From: Bacteroidota bacterium
Lineage (GTDB): Bacteria > Bacteroidota > Bacteroidia > Bacteroidales > F082
Direction of reading: 5' to 3'
Assembly: GCA_014382445.1 (NCBI GenBank)
Contig: JACNJS010000091.1
Location: 1-64,000 of the forward strand
Length of the DNA stretch: 64,000 nt
Each line of letters opens with the position of its first letter. The stretch's first letter is position 1. A program made the position numbers and the translations under genes. The notes beneath the pieces are model-generated. The model searched no databases. It was not told the origin of the DNA and saw nothing but the letters and a program-made list of their open reading frames with translations. This document shows, one piece after another, positions 49,501 to 58,784 of the stretch.

Positions 49501-49579
49501 CGGTTTGCTGAGCATTTAGATTTAAGTATAATATCAAAAATGCAAAGGTAATACCTGTAATTATGAAATATTTCTTCAT
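46532..49579 (-). CDS. Large exported TPR protein
   Basis: About 1015 residues. The start at MKKYFIITGITFAFLILY is preferred over the upstream Met (49615) because it begins a signal peptide ending near LNAQQ. About 20 TPR-like repeats follow (for example AEREFSITTSLSSGEMGAEA and ALASYRKVIGTKSNYSEPAN), filling the chain, with a charged tail. TPR superhelices mediate protein contacts; in the periplasm such proteins may help to assemble surface complexes. Cotranscribed with the outer-membrane barrel gene 13 bases downstream. Confidence 0.88.
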   Translation of the reverse strand: MKKYFIITGITFAFLILYLNLNAQQTVYNDPINVTYREALRLYNQQNYGSALSVFDKYMIEETDKKSTFFENAAYYSTVCAVELGTKDAANRVQMFASDYPASAWIPAVNLELGNIYYKDNKYSSALEVYNKINSAKLNATQRSEYYYKKGYCQMKQSQFDQALASYRKVIGTKSNYSEPANYYFAHIQYQKGNYEDALKAFKAIENDRKFKKYVPLYLVKIYYQQSDYQSVIDEGKQYLTSATSQEKGDIAGLIANSYYNLNNFDLAHEYYTIYESNGKQNDDPDEQYRIGYSKFVSGKYKDAINNFQSATKAGGLVEQTSWYYLGYCYLNSDQPKFAQGAFLKAYKINTNEDIAADALFSYVKVTIEIGPDSYNDPVTIIEDFIKTNPGSQNKANAYDLLSQLYLTSNNYPGALASIEKVENPNSRLKSVYQQLAYAQGVAYFNRNAFTDAIIYFKKSLVYPVDKKLQSEALFWQGDALYQEKKYNDAANIFNQFFSSSGARQTGLYAVAFYNAAYCAFNLEQYSNTVNLFQKFLKEENNKSNLIADTYLRLADSYLITKDYNNAIHWYNKVISSNSADADYALFQKAICYGSQGDFTNKLNTLNKLITNFKKSQYYDDALYDIASTNLILNDQRHAIVYFDKLVKEKPKSSYAKKALVKMGFVYYSNNQYDQAVAALRKVIDNYPASLEAKEALVTLQNVYMDMGQVDKYIAYANSLDFVQVSTSEEDSLKFTTGENYYLNNDCNNAITALSKYVDQFPTGGFILTAYHYLSQCMEKQGNNDLAIMYYEKIIEYPENQYTVKALLKVARVMYSKEKFEKALNYYERLLQVAENKMMLLEATDGVMKSAWKTGSIPKVKEAAKKLLMTEKVSEGQIIYAHYLLGMIAMENKQYAEAEREFSITTSLSSGEMGAEALYNKILIFYRQNRLEEAENMVYELPEKYPTFDYWIAKGFILLADIYVGRDNLFQAEQTLVSVIENYKGDDLRKTAEGKLERLKASQVETPEDQENDNQ

Positions 49580-49769
49580 TTCAATAATGTTGTTTTGGTC
49601 GGTAAATGTATTCAATCAATAAGTCTAGATAGAAAGAGCAATTGAAAATTATCAACAAATTGTATGTTGATTAAACGGAAAAATTTTGGATTTAATATGT
49701 ATACACAATTATTCACAAATTTACAAGCAACAATATTATTCTTGTGAATAAAGCAAGGTGAGTGAGAAG

Positions 49770-50435
49770 TTATTTTGTAAGGCTGTTATAATATTTAAGA
49801 CATTCAATAATCTCATCTTCATTCTTAAGTCTCAACTTATTATCATTAACAAAGTTGTTTATTTTTTCATTACTATCAGGGAATAAACTTATTATTTCAT
49901 TTTTACTTCTTTTATGAATTGACACGGCAGGTTTGTCACCAAATTTAACAAAAAGAGTGTTTATAATCATTTGATAACCCTCATATCCGTATAACCCTGC
50001 TTTTGCTGATTTACGTTTAACTTCTCTTCTTTCGAGTAGCCGTACATTTCCGGTTGATAATACTTCAAAATATCCTTTACTAATGTTACCGTCAACTTCG
50101 TAATCAGAATAAATAAATGATTGTCTACCAATCTGAATTTTATCTATTGCATCCGGGTTTATGTACGATTTCATCTCCATTCTATCGTTTGTAATATCAT
50201 ATCTGAAGCTAACCGAGGTGATAATAGATGAAGAGTTAAGTATCATGCTTCCCGCTTCAAACGCAGAGTTGAGATACTTAAAATGGGATTCATATTTTTG
50301 TTGATTGCCAATCTTTTGAAGTGTGAATCCAGATGTTCCGGATGTAATATTAGTTATGTATACATTTTTCGATTGAGAAAAAATATTAGATTGTATCAGT
50401 ATAAAAATTAGAGAAATAAAGAGTAGTCTTATCAT
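49770..50435 (-). CDS. Exported protein of unknown function
   Basis: 221 residues with a signal peptide (MIRLLFISLIFILIQSNIFS). The mature part is beta-rich at first (YEVDGNISKGYFEVLSTGNV), with a helical, charged C-terminus (NEDEIIECLKYYNSL). No domain recognised. Isolated, with 154 bases to the TPR gene. Confidence 0.65.
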   Translation of the reverse strand: MIRLLFISLIFILIQSNIFSQSKNVYITNITSGTSGFTLQKIGNQQKYESHFKYLNSAFEAGSMILNSSSIITSVSFRYDITNDRMEMKSYINPDAIDKIQIGRQSFIYSDYEVDGNISKGYFEVLSTGNVRLLERREVKRKSAKAGLYGYEGYQMIINTLFVKFGDKPAVSIHKRSKNEIISLFPDSNEKINNFVNDNKLRLKNEDEIIECLKYYNSLTK

Positions 50436-50494
50436 TGTTCATGTTTATTAATACATATCATGATTGAAAATAATGATTAGTATTTAGTGATTTG

Positions 50495-50502
50495 CAAAGA
50501 TA
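50495..50502 (-). promoter_or_regulatory. -7 promoter element of the 221-residue exported protein
   Basis: Minus-strand TATCTTTG fits TAnnTTTG, about 60 bases before the start codon at 50435. No clear -33 element. Confidence 0.45.
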
Positions 50503-50633
50503 TAAATATATATTTTTTACGGATATCTTTTGCTTATAGTTTTTCGAAGTTGCACATTAACCTCATTAAACTAATTTTTGTTTTCATGATAATTTAATGT
50601 GTTAATGAATATTAATGATTGTTTATACTTTTC

Positions 50634-50906
50634 TTATTTACTAATTTTTCCAACTGCACAACTAACATACGATTTTGCGATTGAAAAGGTGTTGTTACTT
50701 CCTGTTTCAGGATAACCCATATTTTGTAATTTTAACTTATAACTATCAATATTATTTTGATCTCCATTAAAATAAATTTCAACTGAAGACTTTTCAATAT
50801 CTACATTTACGCTTTCAATTTCATCGAACTTATATAGGCCTTTTTTAATGGTTGCAGCACAACCATTGCATTTAAGGTTTTCAATTGTGATTAATACATT
50901 GCTCAT
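50634..50906 (-). CDS. Heavy-metal-associated (HMA) metallochaperone-like protein
   Basis: 90 residues, cytosolic. HMA fold with the metal motif LKCNGCAATIKKGL (CxxC, residues 13-16), strands EIESVNVDIEKSSVEIYF and a terminal part with one more Cys. Such proteins carry Cu(I) or similar metals to efflux pumps. It is the last gene of the efflux locus, 14 bases after cusB. Confidence 0.9.
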   Translation of the reverse strand: MSNVLITIENLKCNGCAATIKKGLYKFDEIESVNVDIEKSSVEIYFNGDQNNIDSYKLKLQNMGYPETGSNNTFSIAKSYVSCAVGKISK

Positions 50907-50920
50907 AATATTTAGATTTT

Positions 50921-52744
50921 TTAGTTATTAAATACTGTTTTTACTTCTCCACATTTCAACATCTTATCTCCAAAATATGGATTTCGTATTTCGTTCTTGT
51001 CACTAATCCAGTATGCTCCTTTATCATTAAACGCCATTGGGCAATATTGGTAATAAAGAGATTGATGTCCAGGGTTACCATACGATTCCAATGCGTTATA
51101 TAATTTATCTGAAATCACGCTAAAATGTTTGCGCTTCATTTCTATGCCGTCCATTTGTATAATTCCGTTTAAATTTTTAACAATTAGTTTTTCTAAAGTC
51201 ATCCAATAATTATGTGCCTCCCCTTTAAGAAGCGACATATCAACTTTTTTTATTGAAGCTAATGCCTTCTGTGCAAACTTGTCTACCATATCATCATCAG
51301 AATCTACAAAAGCATCTTTCATCATAAGGTAATCATCTACAAAAGTATTAAGCTGACTTTTAAATCTATCAGGTGAATTGAATTTTGTGGGCTCCAATTT
51401 CTCATCAGACTTCTTCATATTTTTCATTTCCTCATCCGTAATCTTGCTATCACCATGATTATGTCCGGTTGAGATTTTTCCACCCCCGGGATTCATCATA
51501 CTAGGTAATCCCTGCAATTGTGACGCGGCATCAATTTTAAATACTCCATTTACTGCTATTTCTTCTCCTTCTTCCAAGCCTTCAGTCACTACATAAAAAG
51601 CGCCTGCTTCTGGTCCCAATACTACTTCCCGATATAAAAACGAAGGTGTTTCACGATTAGGAACCTTAACATAAACAACAGCACGTTTGCCTGTCCATAG
51701 CAGGGATGATTTAGGAATAAGAATTTGATTTGTATTTTCGGCTATTTTAGATTCCAGTATCCCAATGGCAAACATTTCCGGTTTCAATTCATGAGAATTA
51801 TTTGAGAGCACCACCCTTACTTTTACAACACGAGTATTAGCATTTAAAAATGGGTCGATATATGTAACCTTCGCGGCAAAGTTTTTACCAGGTAAGGCCT
51901 GGATGGTAATATTTACTTCATCACCCATTTTAATCCAAGGCAAATCACTTTCGTAGGCATCAAACATCACCCAAACCTTCGATAGGTCGACTACTTCAAA
52001 TAAGGCATTGCCTTCCTTTACATAATCACCAATTGTTACATTGCGTTTTGAAACAGTACCTGAAATGGGTGAAAGCACATCAAAATAAACTTGAGGTTCG
52101 CCATTCTCTTCGATTGCTTCGATTTGTTCGTTGGTCAAATCCCAGAGCTTTAACTTACCTTTAGCCGCTGTATATAACGAAGGGCGCGTTTCTTTAAACG
52201 ATAAAGCCTCAAGCAACTCTCGCTGAGCCGTAACCAGTCCGGGCGAATAGATAGTGGCCAATTTTTCACCCTTTTTTACTTTTTGCCCTGTAAAATTGAC
52301 AAATAGTTTTTCGATACGACCGCCAAAACGGGAAGTCAGTTCCGCTATGTTTCGTTCATCTGCCTGAACTTTTCCTTGCAAATAAATCGTTTTTTCAGGA
52401 ACCCCTCTATTTACCAGCATTGATTGAATGGAAGCCAGTTTCGCCGCTGATTCGGACATCATAATTTCATTGGGGTCAACATCATCACCACTCGAAATCA
52501 TAGATGTTAGAGGGATTAGATCCATCGCACAAATGGGGCATAAACCGGGTTTGTCCTGTTTAATTTGAGGATGCATAGAGCATGTCCAGATTTGATTAGT
52601 TGCTTCGTCGATGTGTTGATGTGTTGATTCGTTGATTTGTTGATGTGTTGATTTTCCAACAAAATAACCTGCAATTAGGGCTCCCATGGTAACTATAAGA
52701 AGTATCTTAAAGTTGTTTTTGATATATTTAATTATTTGTTTCAT
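50921..52744 (-). CDS. cusB: RND efflux periplasmic adaptor (CusB-like) with metal-binding N- and C-domains
   Basis: 607 residues. One N-terminal membrane anchor (about 13-30), a His/Thr-rich low-complexity linker, a heavy-metal-binding domain (WTCSMHPQIKQDKPGLCPIC and MDLIPL), the CusB membrane-fusion core (IAELTSRFGGRIEKLFVNFT to PVSGTVSKRNV), and a C-terminal DUF3347 domain with candidate metal ligands CPMAFNDKGAYWIS. The adaptor links CusA and the outer-membrane channel and delivers Cu(I)/Ag(I). Neighbours support copper/silver efflux. It is separated from the S23 protein by 4 bases. Confidence 0.93.
   Translation of the reverse strand: MKQIIKYIKNNFKILLIVTMGALIAGYFVGKSTHQQINESTHQHIDEATNQIWTCSMHPQIKQDKPGLCPICAMDLIPLTSMISSGDDVDPNEIMMSESAAKLASIQSMLVNRGVPEKTIYLQGKVQADERNIAELTSRFGGRIEKLFVNFTGQKVKKGEKLATIYSPGLVTAQRELLEALSFKETRPSLYTAAKGKLKLWDLTNEQIEAIEENGEPQVYFDVLSPISGTVSKRNVTIGDYVKEGNALFEVVDLSKVWVMFDAYESDLPWIKMGDEVNITIQALPGKNFAAKVTYIDPFLNANTRVVKVRVVLSNNSHELKPEMFAIGILESKIAENTNQILIPKSSLLWTGKRAVVYVKVPNRETPSFLYREVVLGPEAGAFYVVTEGLEEGEEIAVNGVFKIDAASQLQGLPSMMNPGGGKISTGHNHGDSKITDEEMKNMKKSDEKLEPTKFNSPDRFKSQLNTFVDDYLMMKDAFVDSDDDMVDKFAQKALASIKKVDMSLLKGEAHNYWMTLEKLIVKNLNGIIQMDGIEMKRKHFSVISDKLYNALESYGNPGHQSLYYQYCPMAFNDKGAYWISDKNEIRNPYFGDKMLKCGEVKTVFNN
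52599..52657. repeat. Short-unit repeat inside cusB encoding the linker
   Basis: About eight degenerate copies of GTTGATKTGTTGATT-like units. In the protein they give the repeated HQQINES, HQHIDEA linker just before the metal-binding domain. Slippage here would change linker length without breaking the frame only in multiples of three. Confidence 0.65.
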
Positions 52745-52748
52745 GATT

Positions 52749-53096
52749 TTATTTTTTTACTGTCGAAATGATTTTGTTAAATAACTTCTTTAAAGAGATA
52801 AGTTTATTCTCTATTTCAATACCAGGTTTTGGATATGAACTACTTGATTTTACCAGTTTAATCCAGTACTCTGTTTCGAGTAATTCTTTGTGGGCTATTT
52901 TAAGTTTATGGACGAAATCAGCCTTGCTTTCAGCGCTTTGAGCCTCATTTATATTAGCTCCAACTGATGTGCCTGATTTCAATAATTGCTTTGCTATAAC
53001 GTATTTCCTAAGTTTTTCAAGTTCTTCCGTATAATCAATAATAAGTAATGCAAACTCAAAACTGACCTCTACAAGTTCATTTTTTTTTGTATTCAT
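52749..53096 (-). CDS. Four-helix-bundle (S23/IVS) protein inserted in the efflux operon
   Basis: 115 residues, all helical. Family motif: KYVIAKQLLKSGTSVGANIN then EAQSAESKADFVHKLKIAHKE and ETEYWIKLV, typical of the 23S rRNA intervening-sequence (S23) four-helix-bundle family. These proteins occur inside rRNA inserts and beside diversity-generating elements, and their molecular role is not clear. Here the gene lies between cusC and cusB where other loci have none, bordered by low-complexity sequence (53117-53165). It is probably an insertion rather than a pump part. Confidence 0.9.
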   Translation of the reverse strand: MNTKKNELVEVSFEFALLIIDYTEELEKLRKYVIAKQLLKSGTSVGANINEAQSAESKADFVHKLKIAHKELLETEYWIKLVKSSSSYPKPGIEIENKLISLKKLFNKIISTVKK

Positions 53097-53178
53097 TTCT
53101 CAATTATTTTAATGTTTTTATAAAAGTACAATATTGTTTAATCATCCCATCACCACACCCTCAAATCCCCACATCAAG

Positions 53179-54411
53179 CTATTTCCCCATTAAATAATTG
53201 ATAAATGAAATTGCTGCTTGTTTATCAGCTCTAGCTTTTTCCAGTTCCAGATTAAATTTAAGTACTTTACGTTCCATTCGAAGTATTTCTTCGAAGTTTT
53301 TATTACCTGTAGCATAATCGGTTTCCAAAAGTTTAACCGATTTTTGAGCCAGATTAAGTTGAGATATATAAAGAGCGATTCTCCTATTGGCATCCAGATA
53401 TTCTGTCCACCCTTTTTCGAAAAGGGTTTCAAGCATATTTGTTTTATTAATTTTTTCATTTTCCTTGGCAGTTGCCAGATAAATCACTTCTCGCACCATG
53501 GCTTTGTACTTGTTTCGGTAAAGAGGAATGGTTATGGCAACATTTGGAAACATAAAAGCATCCGTTCCTGCCATGTTATTGTCTCCCTTACCAACAATTG
53601 TATAATCTAAACCTATTTTAAAACTAGGTTTTCCCATATCGGAAGCTACTTCCTGCCTGAACCTTAAAGCTTCCTGTTGGAAATCTAAGCTTAAAAGCTG
53701 ATGGTTAAATTTGTTAATAGAATCGATGGTAGCTTGTTTTGATAAAGGGAAGTCGTCGTTCCATAACAGATCAGGAATTTTAACAGGTTCGTTATTATTA
53801 ATATTGAGTAAATTATAGAACATTACCTCCAATACCTGTTGTTTGTCTTTCAGTAAAGCCAACTGATTTTCCAAGTCGCCAATTTCTATTTCAATGCGAT
53901 ATTCATCAACCGCCGAAACTAACCCTGATTCATATTTTATATTGGCCAGTTTACGAAATATGTTAAGTATCTCAATGTTTTCCAGTGTAATATCAATTGC
54001 TTTACTATTGAAATAGGTATTGAAAAAAGTAGCTTTTACATCATTAAATAACATTGTTTTAGCTTCCTTAAAACCTTCAAATTTTGCTTTTGCAGACTGA
54101 ATTGCGGCGTTTTCTTTAGCTTTTAGAGTACCAATCCAGGGAAACATTTGTGATGCAGATATCTTAAATTGCTGCGGACCAACACGAGTTTCTACGGGCA
54201 TAATAAAATAGCCAAACGCAACTTGCGGGTCGGGCAGGGTTTTTACCTGTGGGGCAACTTCAAGAGCAGCCATATATTCATTGAATTTTATTTTTAGCCC
54301 GGGATTGTTTTCGGCAGCTATCTGCAAATATCTGTTCAAGTCGTCTTGCGCTGAAACCATGCAGGAAATCAACAGCAAGAAGATTCCAATAATAATTTTA
54401 ATATTTTTCAT
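53179..54411 (-). CDS. cusC: Outer-membrane TolC-family channel (CusC-like)
   Basis: 410 residues with a signal peptide (about 1-21). Two repeats of the TolC outer-membrane efflux fold, with long coiled helices (VSAVDEYRIEIEIGDLENQL) and the ALRFRQEVASDMGKPSFKIG strand. It is the outer-membrane exit duct for the CusA pump. It starts 4 bases after cusA, so the two are translated together. No Cys lipid anchor is visible, unlike E. coli CusC. Confidence 0.9.
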   Translation of the reverse strand: MKNIKIIIGIFLLLISCMVSAQDDLNRYLQIAAENNPGLKIKFNEYMAALEVAPQVKTLPDPQVAFGYFIMPVETRVGPQQFKISASQMFPWIGTLKAKENAAIQSAKAKFEGFKEAKTMLFNDVKATFFNTYFNSKAIDITLENIEILNIFRKLANIKYESGLVSAVDEYRIEIEIGDLENQLALLKDKQQVLEVMFYNLLNINNNEPVKIPDLLWNDDFPLSKQATIDSINKFNHQLLSLDFQQEALRFRQEVASDMGKPSFKIGLDYTIVGKGDNNMAGTDAFMFPNVAITIPLYRNKYKAMVREVIYLATAKENEKINKTNMLETLFEKGWTEYLDANRRIALYISQLNLAQKSVKLLETDYATGNKNFEEILRMERKVLKFNLELEKARADKQAAISFINYLMGK

Positions 54412-54415
54412 AGTA

Positions 54416-57400
54416 TTATGCTTTTTGACGATTTAATTCTCTTTTCACTTTTGCTTCATGCACCATGCTATACAGTACAGGAACAACAAGCATAGTAAGC
54501 ACTTCAATTGTCATACCGCCAAATAGTGGAATTGCCATGGGGATCATAATGTCGGATCCTTTTCCGGTGGAAGTGAGAACAGGGATGAGCGCAATGATTG
54601 TAGTAGCTGTGGTCATAACGGCCGGACGAACCCTTTTTGATCCAGCTTCGAGGACAATATCGTGAACCTCTTTTATGGTCTTGGGATTGCGTTTATCCTG
54701 CAACTGTTTGATGTAAGTGGTTATTAGTACTCCATCATCGGTGGCAACACCGAATAGGGCGATAAAGCCAACCCATACTGCCACGCTGAGATTGATGGTT
54801 CGTACCTGGAACAAATCTCTGAGATTTATATCTGCCAATGAGGCATCCAAAAACCATGTTTGCCCATAAAGCCATAGCATAATAAATCCACCCGACAAGG
54901 CTACAATAATTCCTGTAAATATTAATGTAGTTGAAGTGACAGACCTAAACTGAAAATAGAGGATCAGAAAAATAATCATTAAAGAAATTGGAACTACGAT
55001 TAATAAACGTTTTGTAGCCCTTATTTGGTTTTCATAATTACCTGTAAAAACGTAACTTACGCCTGCAGGTAGTTGAAATTCTCTCTTATCCATTTTATCT
55101 TTTAAATATGCCTGCGCATTCTCAACTACATCTACTTCGGCCAATCCTTCTTTTTTATCAAATATAACGTAGCCTACAAGGAATGTGTTTTCACTCTTAA
55201 TCATTTGCGGGCCTCTGGTATAATTAATTGTTACCAATTCACCCAAAGGAATCTGTGCGCCTGTTGGGGTCGGAATCAAAATCTTCTTCAAATCTTCCGG
55301 ATTGTCACGATATTCACGTGCGTAACGCAGGCGCACCGGAAATCGTTCCCTGCCTTCAACAGTAGTTGTAAGCTGCATCCCACCAACAGCGCTACTTAAG
55401 GTAGATTGCAGATCTTTTACCGACAATCCGTAACGAGCAATAGCATCTCTGTCTATTTCCATTTCCAGATAAGGTTTACCCACAACTCGATCAGCAAATA
55501 CCGACATGCCCTGAACTCCTTCAACCTGTTTCAGGTGTTTTTCAATTTCGTAACCTACTTTTTCAATTGATTCCAGGGTTGGCCCAAACACTTTAATTCC
55601 CATTGGCGCACGCATCCCGGTTTGAAGCATCACTAATCTTGTTTGAATAGGTTGTAATTTTGGAGCAGATGTTAATCCGGGAATTGAAGATTGACTGATA
55701 ATTTCATCCCAAATATCGTTGGGTGATTTGATTTCATCGCGCCACTGACGGAAATACTCACCGTTTTTGTCCACAATAAGGTTTTCCTTTTCAATCAAAC
55801 GGAAATCTTCATTTTTCGGATTATATGTACTACTATCCTTTAAGATGAATTCGCCGTTGTTATCGACTTTAAATCGCATGCGACGACCGGATTCATTCAA
55901 AATAAATTCCGATTTATAATTAATAAGATTTTCAAACATCGAAGTAGGAGCGGGGTCGAGTGCTGAATTTACACGTCCCCATTTTCCTACAACACTCTCT
56001 ACCTCAGGAATTGCGTTGAGTTTTTTATCCAGTATACGTATTACCTCCAGATTTTCTTCAATACCAGAATGAGGCATGGTTGTTGGCATCAAAAGGAAAG
56101 AACCTTCATCCAACGAAGGCATAAATTCATTTCCAATGCCCGGAAGTGTTGCATCTAAACTCTGATAAACGCTTGTCTCTTTTGCAAAATCAGGCATAAA
56201 TCCAAATATCTTATCAACACCCAGCCAACTTGTAATTCCAAATGCTATAATTAGAATTGGGAATGTTAAAAATTTCCATTTATTCTCTAGGCACCATCCT
56301 AATATTTTAGGATATAACATGATAAATATAGACATAGCACCCAGTATGGCTCCTACTATTACAATAACAAACAGGAAGTTAGCAAATAGCGTATTTTGTG
56401 CTCCTAAAGGCATCCAGGCTTTAGTAAGGAAAAATACAACTACTACTATAGTTATTCCGATATTTATATAATTTATCCACGACTTTTTTGTTTCATGCCA
56501 TTTTTCTGAAAAGAAGCTATTTAAACCATAAGCAGTTAGAGCTATTGCAATATAATATCCTGTAAACACGGAAATTATTAAGCCTGCTGCGATAAGTAAA
56601 ATACTCCAGTATTTTGAATACTTATTTTTATCAAAACGAATTGAGAAAACTAGTTGGGCGAGCATTGGAATAATTATTAAACCAATCAGCAAAGCAGCAA
56701 GCATTGTGAATGATTTAGTATACGCCAGCGGTCGAAATAGTTTTCCTTCTGCTGCTTCCATGGCAAATACCGGAAGAAAACTCACAATGGTAGTCGAGAG
56801 TGCAGTAATTACAGCTCCTGCAACTTCGGTGGTGGCTTCGTAAACCACATTTAGTAATTTTTTCCCTCGGGCGCCTAAATTTTCGGGCATATCAATATGT
56901 CGAATAATATTTTCAGTAAACACAATTCCTACATCCACCATCACTCCAATGGCAATAGCAATGCCCGAAAGAGCTACAATATTGGCATCTACACCAAACT
57001 GCCGCATAGCAATAAAAGTGATTAGCACTCCAATAGGCAGTAAGCTGGATATTAGGAAAGAAGCCCTAAGGTTAAAAACCAAAACAATTACCACTAAAAT
57101 ACTTATGAGTAATTCGAGTGATATAGCTTCTTCTAAGGTTCCTAAAGTTTCTTTTATTAAACCGGTGCGGTCGTAAAAGGGAACTATGGTTACTTTGGAA
57201 ACAGTTCCGTCATCAAGAGTTTTGGAAGGTAAACCGGGTTCAATTTCAGCAATTTTTGCTTTTACATTGTCAATTGCCTCTAATGGGTTGGCTCCAAATC
57301 GTGCAACAACAACTCCTCCAACAGCCTCAGCACCTCCTTTATCAAGTCCGCCACGGCGAGTAGCCGGTCCGAAGTTAATTTTAGCGACATCTTTTAAACG

Positions 57401-58222
57401 AATAGGTACGTTATCTCTAACAGTAACAACACTCTTTTCAAGATCTTCGAGATTACTAATGTATCCTCGGGCTCTTATTAAATATTCAACACGATTAAAT
57501 TCGATGGTACGAGCGCCAATATCGAGATTACTGTTTTTTACAGCAGCCATAATTTGTGATATGTTCACCCCATTAGCTTTCATTGCATTGGGATCGATAT
57601 CGATTTGATATTCTTTAACAAATCCACCGATAGAAGCAACTTCGGCTACACCTTTAGCAGATGTTAATGAATAGCGAATATAGAAATCCTGAATAGTCCT
57701 TAATTCATGAGGATCCCATCCTCCTGCAGGATTACCGTCTTTGTCTCTTCCTTCGAGTGTGTACCAGTAAACTTGACCAAGAGCCGTTGCATCGGGTCCT
57801 AATGCCGGCATCACATCACTGGGCAATGTACCTGCCGGAAGTGAATTCAGCTTTTCTAATATTCGGGTTCTACTCCAGTAGAATTCCACATCTTCATCAA
57901 AAATGATGTAAATGCTTGATACGCCGAAAATAGAATTACTTCGAATGGTTTTTACTCCCGGAATACCCAGTAATGATGTCGTTAAGGGATAAGAAATTTG
58001 GTCTTCAATGTCTTGTGGAGAACGCCCAGGCCATTCTGTATATACAATTTGTTGGTTTTCACCAATATCAGGAATGGCATCAACGGGTACAGGATCGGAG
58101 GGTAGTATTCCCGTATCCCATCCAAATGGTGAATTAACTATGCCCCAACTAATAAATATTATTAGTACCAAAAAGGTAACTAGTTTATTCTCAAGGAAAA
58201 AACGTATGATTTTATTAAGCAT
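54416..58222 (-). CDS. cusA: Heavy-metal RND efflux pump (CusA-like)
   Basis: 1268 residues; E. coli CusA has about 1047. RND architecture with 12 or more helices. HME-RND signature GVMVDVGIVFTENIIRHI in helix 4 and the start LVTFLVLIIFISWGI. The excess comes from extra helices (about 540-660) after the first half and a hydrophilic stretch (about 770-830) in the second porter region; both are usual for Bacteroidota homologues. It expels Cu(I)/Ag(I) or related ions by proton antiport. It starts the pump operon, before cusC. Confidence 0.93.
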   Translation of the reverse strand: MLNKIIRFFLENKLVTFLVLIIFISWGIVNSPFGWDTGILPSDPVPVDAIPDIGENQQIVYTEWPGRSPQDIEDQISYPLTTSLLGIPGVKTIRSNSIFGVSSIYIIFDEDVEFYWSRTRILEKLNSLPAGTLPSDVMPALGPDATALGQVYWYTLEGRDKDGNPAGGWDPHELRTIQDFYIRYSLTSAKGVAEVASIGGFVKEYQIDIDPNAMKANGVNISQIMAAVKNSNLDIGARTIEFNRVEYLIRARGYISNLEDLEKSVVTVRDNVPIRLKDVAKINFGPATRRGGLDKGGAEAVGGVVVARFGANPLEAIDNVKAKIAEIEPGLPSKTLDDGTVSKVTIVPFYDRTGLIKETLGTLEEAISLELLISILVVIVLVFNLRASFLISSLLPIGVLITFIAMRQFGVDANIVALSGIAIAIGVMVDVGIVFTENIIRHIDMPENLGARGKKLLNVVYEATTEVAGAVITALSTTIVSFLPVFAMEAAEGKLFRPLAYTKSFTMLAALLIGLIIIPMLAQLVFSIRFDKNKYSKYWSILLIAAGLIISVFTGYYIAIALTAYGLNSFFSEKWHETKKSWINYINIGITIVVVVFFLTKAWMPLGAQNTLFANFLFVIVIVGAILGAMSIFIMLYPKILGWCLENKWKFLTFPILIIAFGITSWLGVDKIFGFMPDFAKETSVYQSLDATLPGIGNEFMPSLDEGSFLLMPTTMPHSGIEENLEVIRILDKKLNAIPEVESVVGKWGRVNSALDPAPTSMFENLINYKSEFILNESGRRMRFKVDNNGEFILKDSSTYNPKNEDFRLIEKENLIVDKNGEYFRQWRDEIKSPNDIWDEIISQSSIPGLTSAPKLQPIQTRLVMLQTGMRAPMGIKVFGPTLESIEKVGYEIEKHLKQVEGVQGMSVFADRVVGKPYLEMEIDRDAIARYGLSVKDLQSTLSSAVGGMQLTTTVEGRERFPVRLRYAREYRDNPEDLKKILIPTPTGAQIPLGELVTINYTRGPQMIKSENTFLVGYVIFDKKEGLAEVDVVENAQAYLKDKMDKREFQLPAGVSYVFTGNYENQIRATKRLLIVVPISLMIIFLILYFQFRSVTSTTLIFTGIIVALSGGFIMLWLYGQTWFLDASLADINLRDLFQVRTINLSVAVWVGFIALFGVATDDGVLITTYIKQLQDKRNPKTIKEVHDIVLEAGSKRVRPAVMTTATTIIALIPVLTSTGKGSDIMIPMAIPLFGGMTIEVLTMLVVPVLYSMVHEAKVKRELNRQKA

Positions 58223-58322
58223 AATAAACTATTAAATTTTATAACTCAGATTAATATAATAATTAGATAATATTAGGCAAGATGAAAATTCTGGCAACTA
58301 ATATTTCAAATCGAGTTAAAAA

Positions 58323-58688
58323 TCATAATAAGTACGTCTGCAAGCGGGAAAGAACCGTTTGTATCTTTTGAGGGGGGGGAGTGTTTATTGTTGTTACAAA
58401 TGAACTATAAACGGGATATTTAACCTGGATTAACTCAATTGTTGCAGGTAAGTCAATTGCGAGTTGAGTAAAATCAAAAGCAAATAATGGAACAAAATAA
58501 TTGAGTTCAAGCTTTACGGTAATGGATTCATCATGGCAACACCCATCCGGAATTTCACAACATGGTTCGGGTGCGAACATTAGACTAACAGATTTGAGTG
58601 AAGTGCCACAATAATGCTTAGATATAGTCATGCCAATCGAAGTCACTAATATAAGCAACGCAAGAATAATATGACTGATATTTTTCAC
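58323..58688 (-). CDS. HYC_CC_PP-type small exported protein
   Basis: 121 residues. Signal peptide, then SKHYCGTSLKSV, PCCEIPDGCCHDE and a terminal TPPPQKIQ: the His-Tyr-Cys, Cys-Cys and Pro-Pro blocks that define this family, which is often found near metal-efflux genes. The Cys and His clusters suggest metal binding in the periplasm (inference). It is about 100 bases before cusA on the same strand. Confidence 0.85.
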   Translation of the reverse strand: MKNISHIILALLILVTSIGMTISKHYCGTSLKSVSLMFAPEPCCEIPDGCCHDESITVKLELNYFVPLFAFDFTQLAIDLPATIELIQVKYPVYSSFVTTINTPPPQKIQTVLSRLQTYLL

Positions 58689-58709
58689 TATCTAATAATA
58701 TTTAGTTTG

Positions 58710-58717
58710 CAAAGGTA
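58710..58717 (-). promoter_or_regulatory. -7 promoter element of the HYC_CC_PP gene / efflux operon
   Basis: Minus-strand TACCTTTG matches TAnnTTTG and would start transcription about 15 bases before the start codon at 58688. This would drive the HYC_CC_PP gene and possibly the cus genes. No -33 TTTG within 21 bases. Confidence 0.5.
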
Positions 58718-58784
58718 TACCTAATCCCAACATTTTATGTATATAATTTACAAAAATATGTGCATAATTATGTTTGTGACGAGT

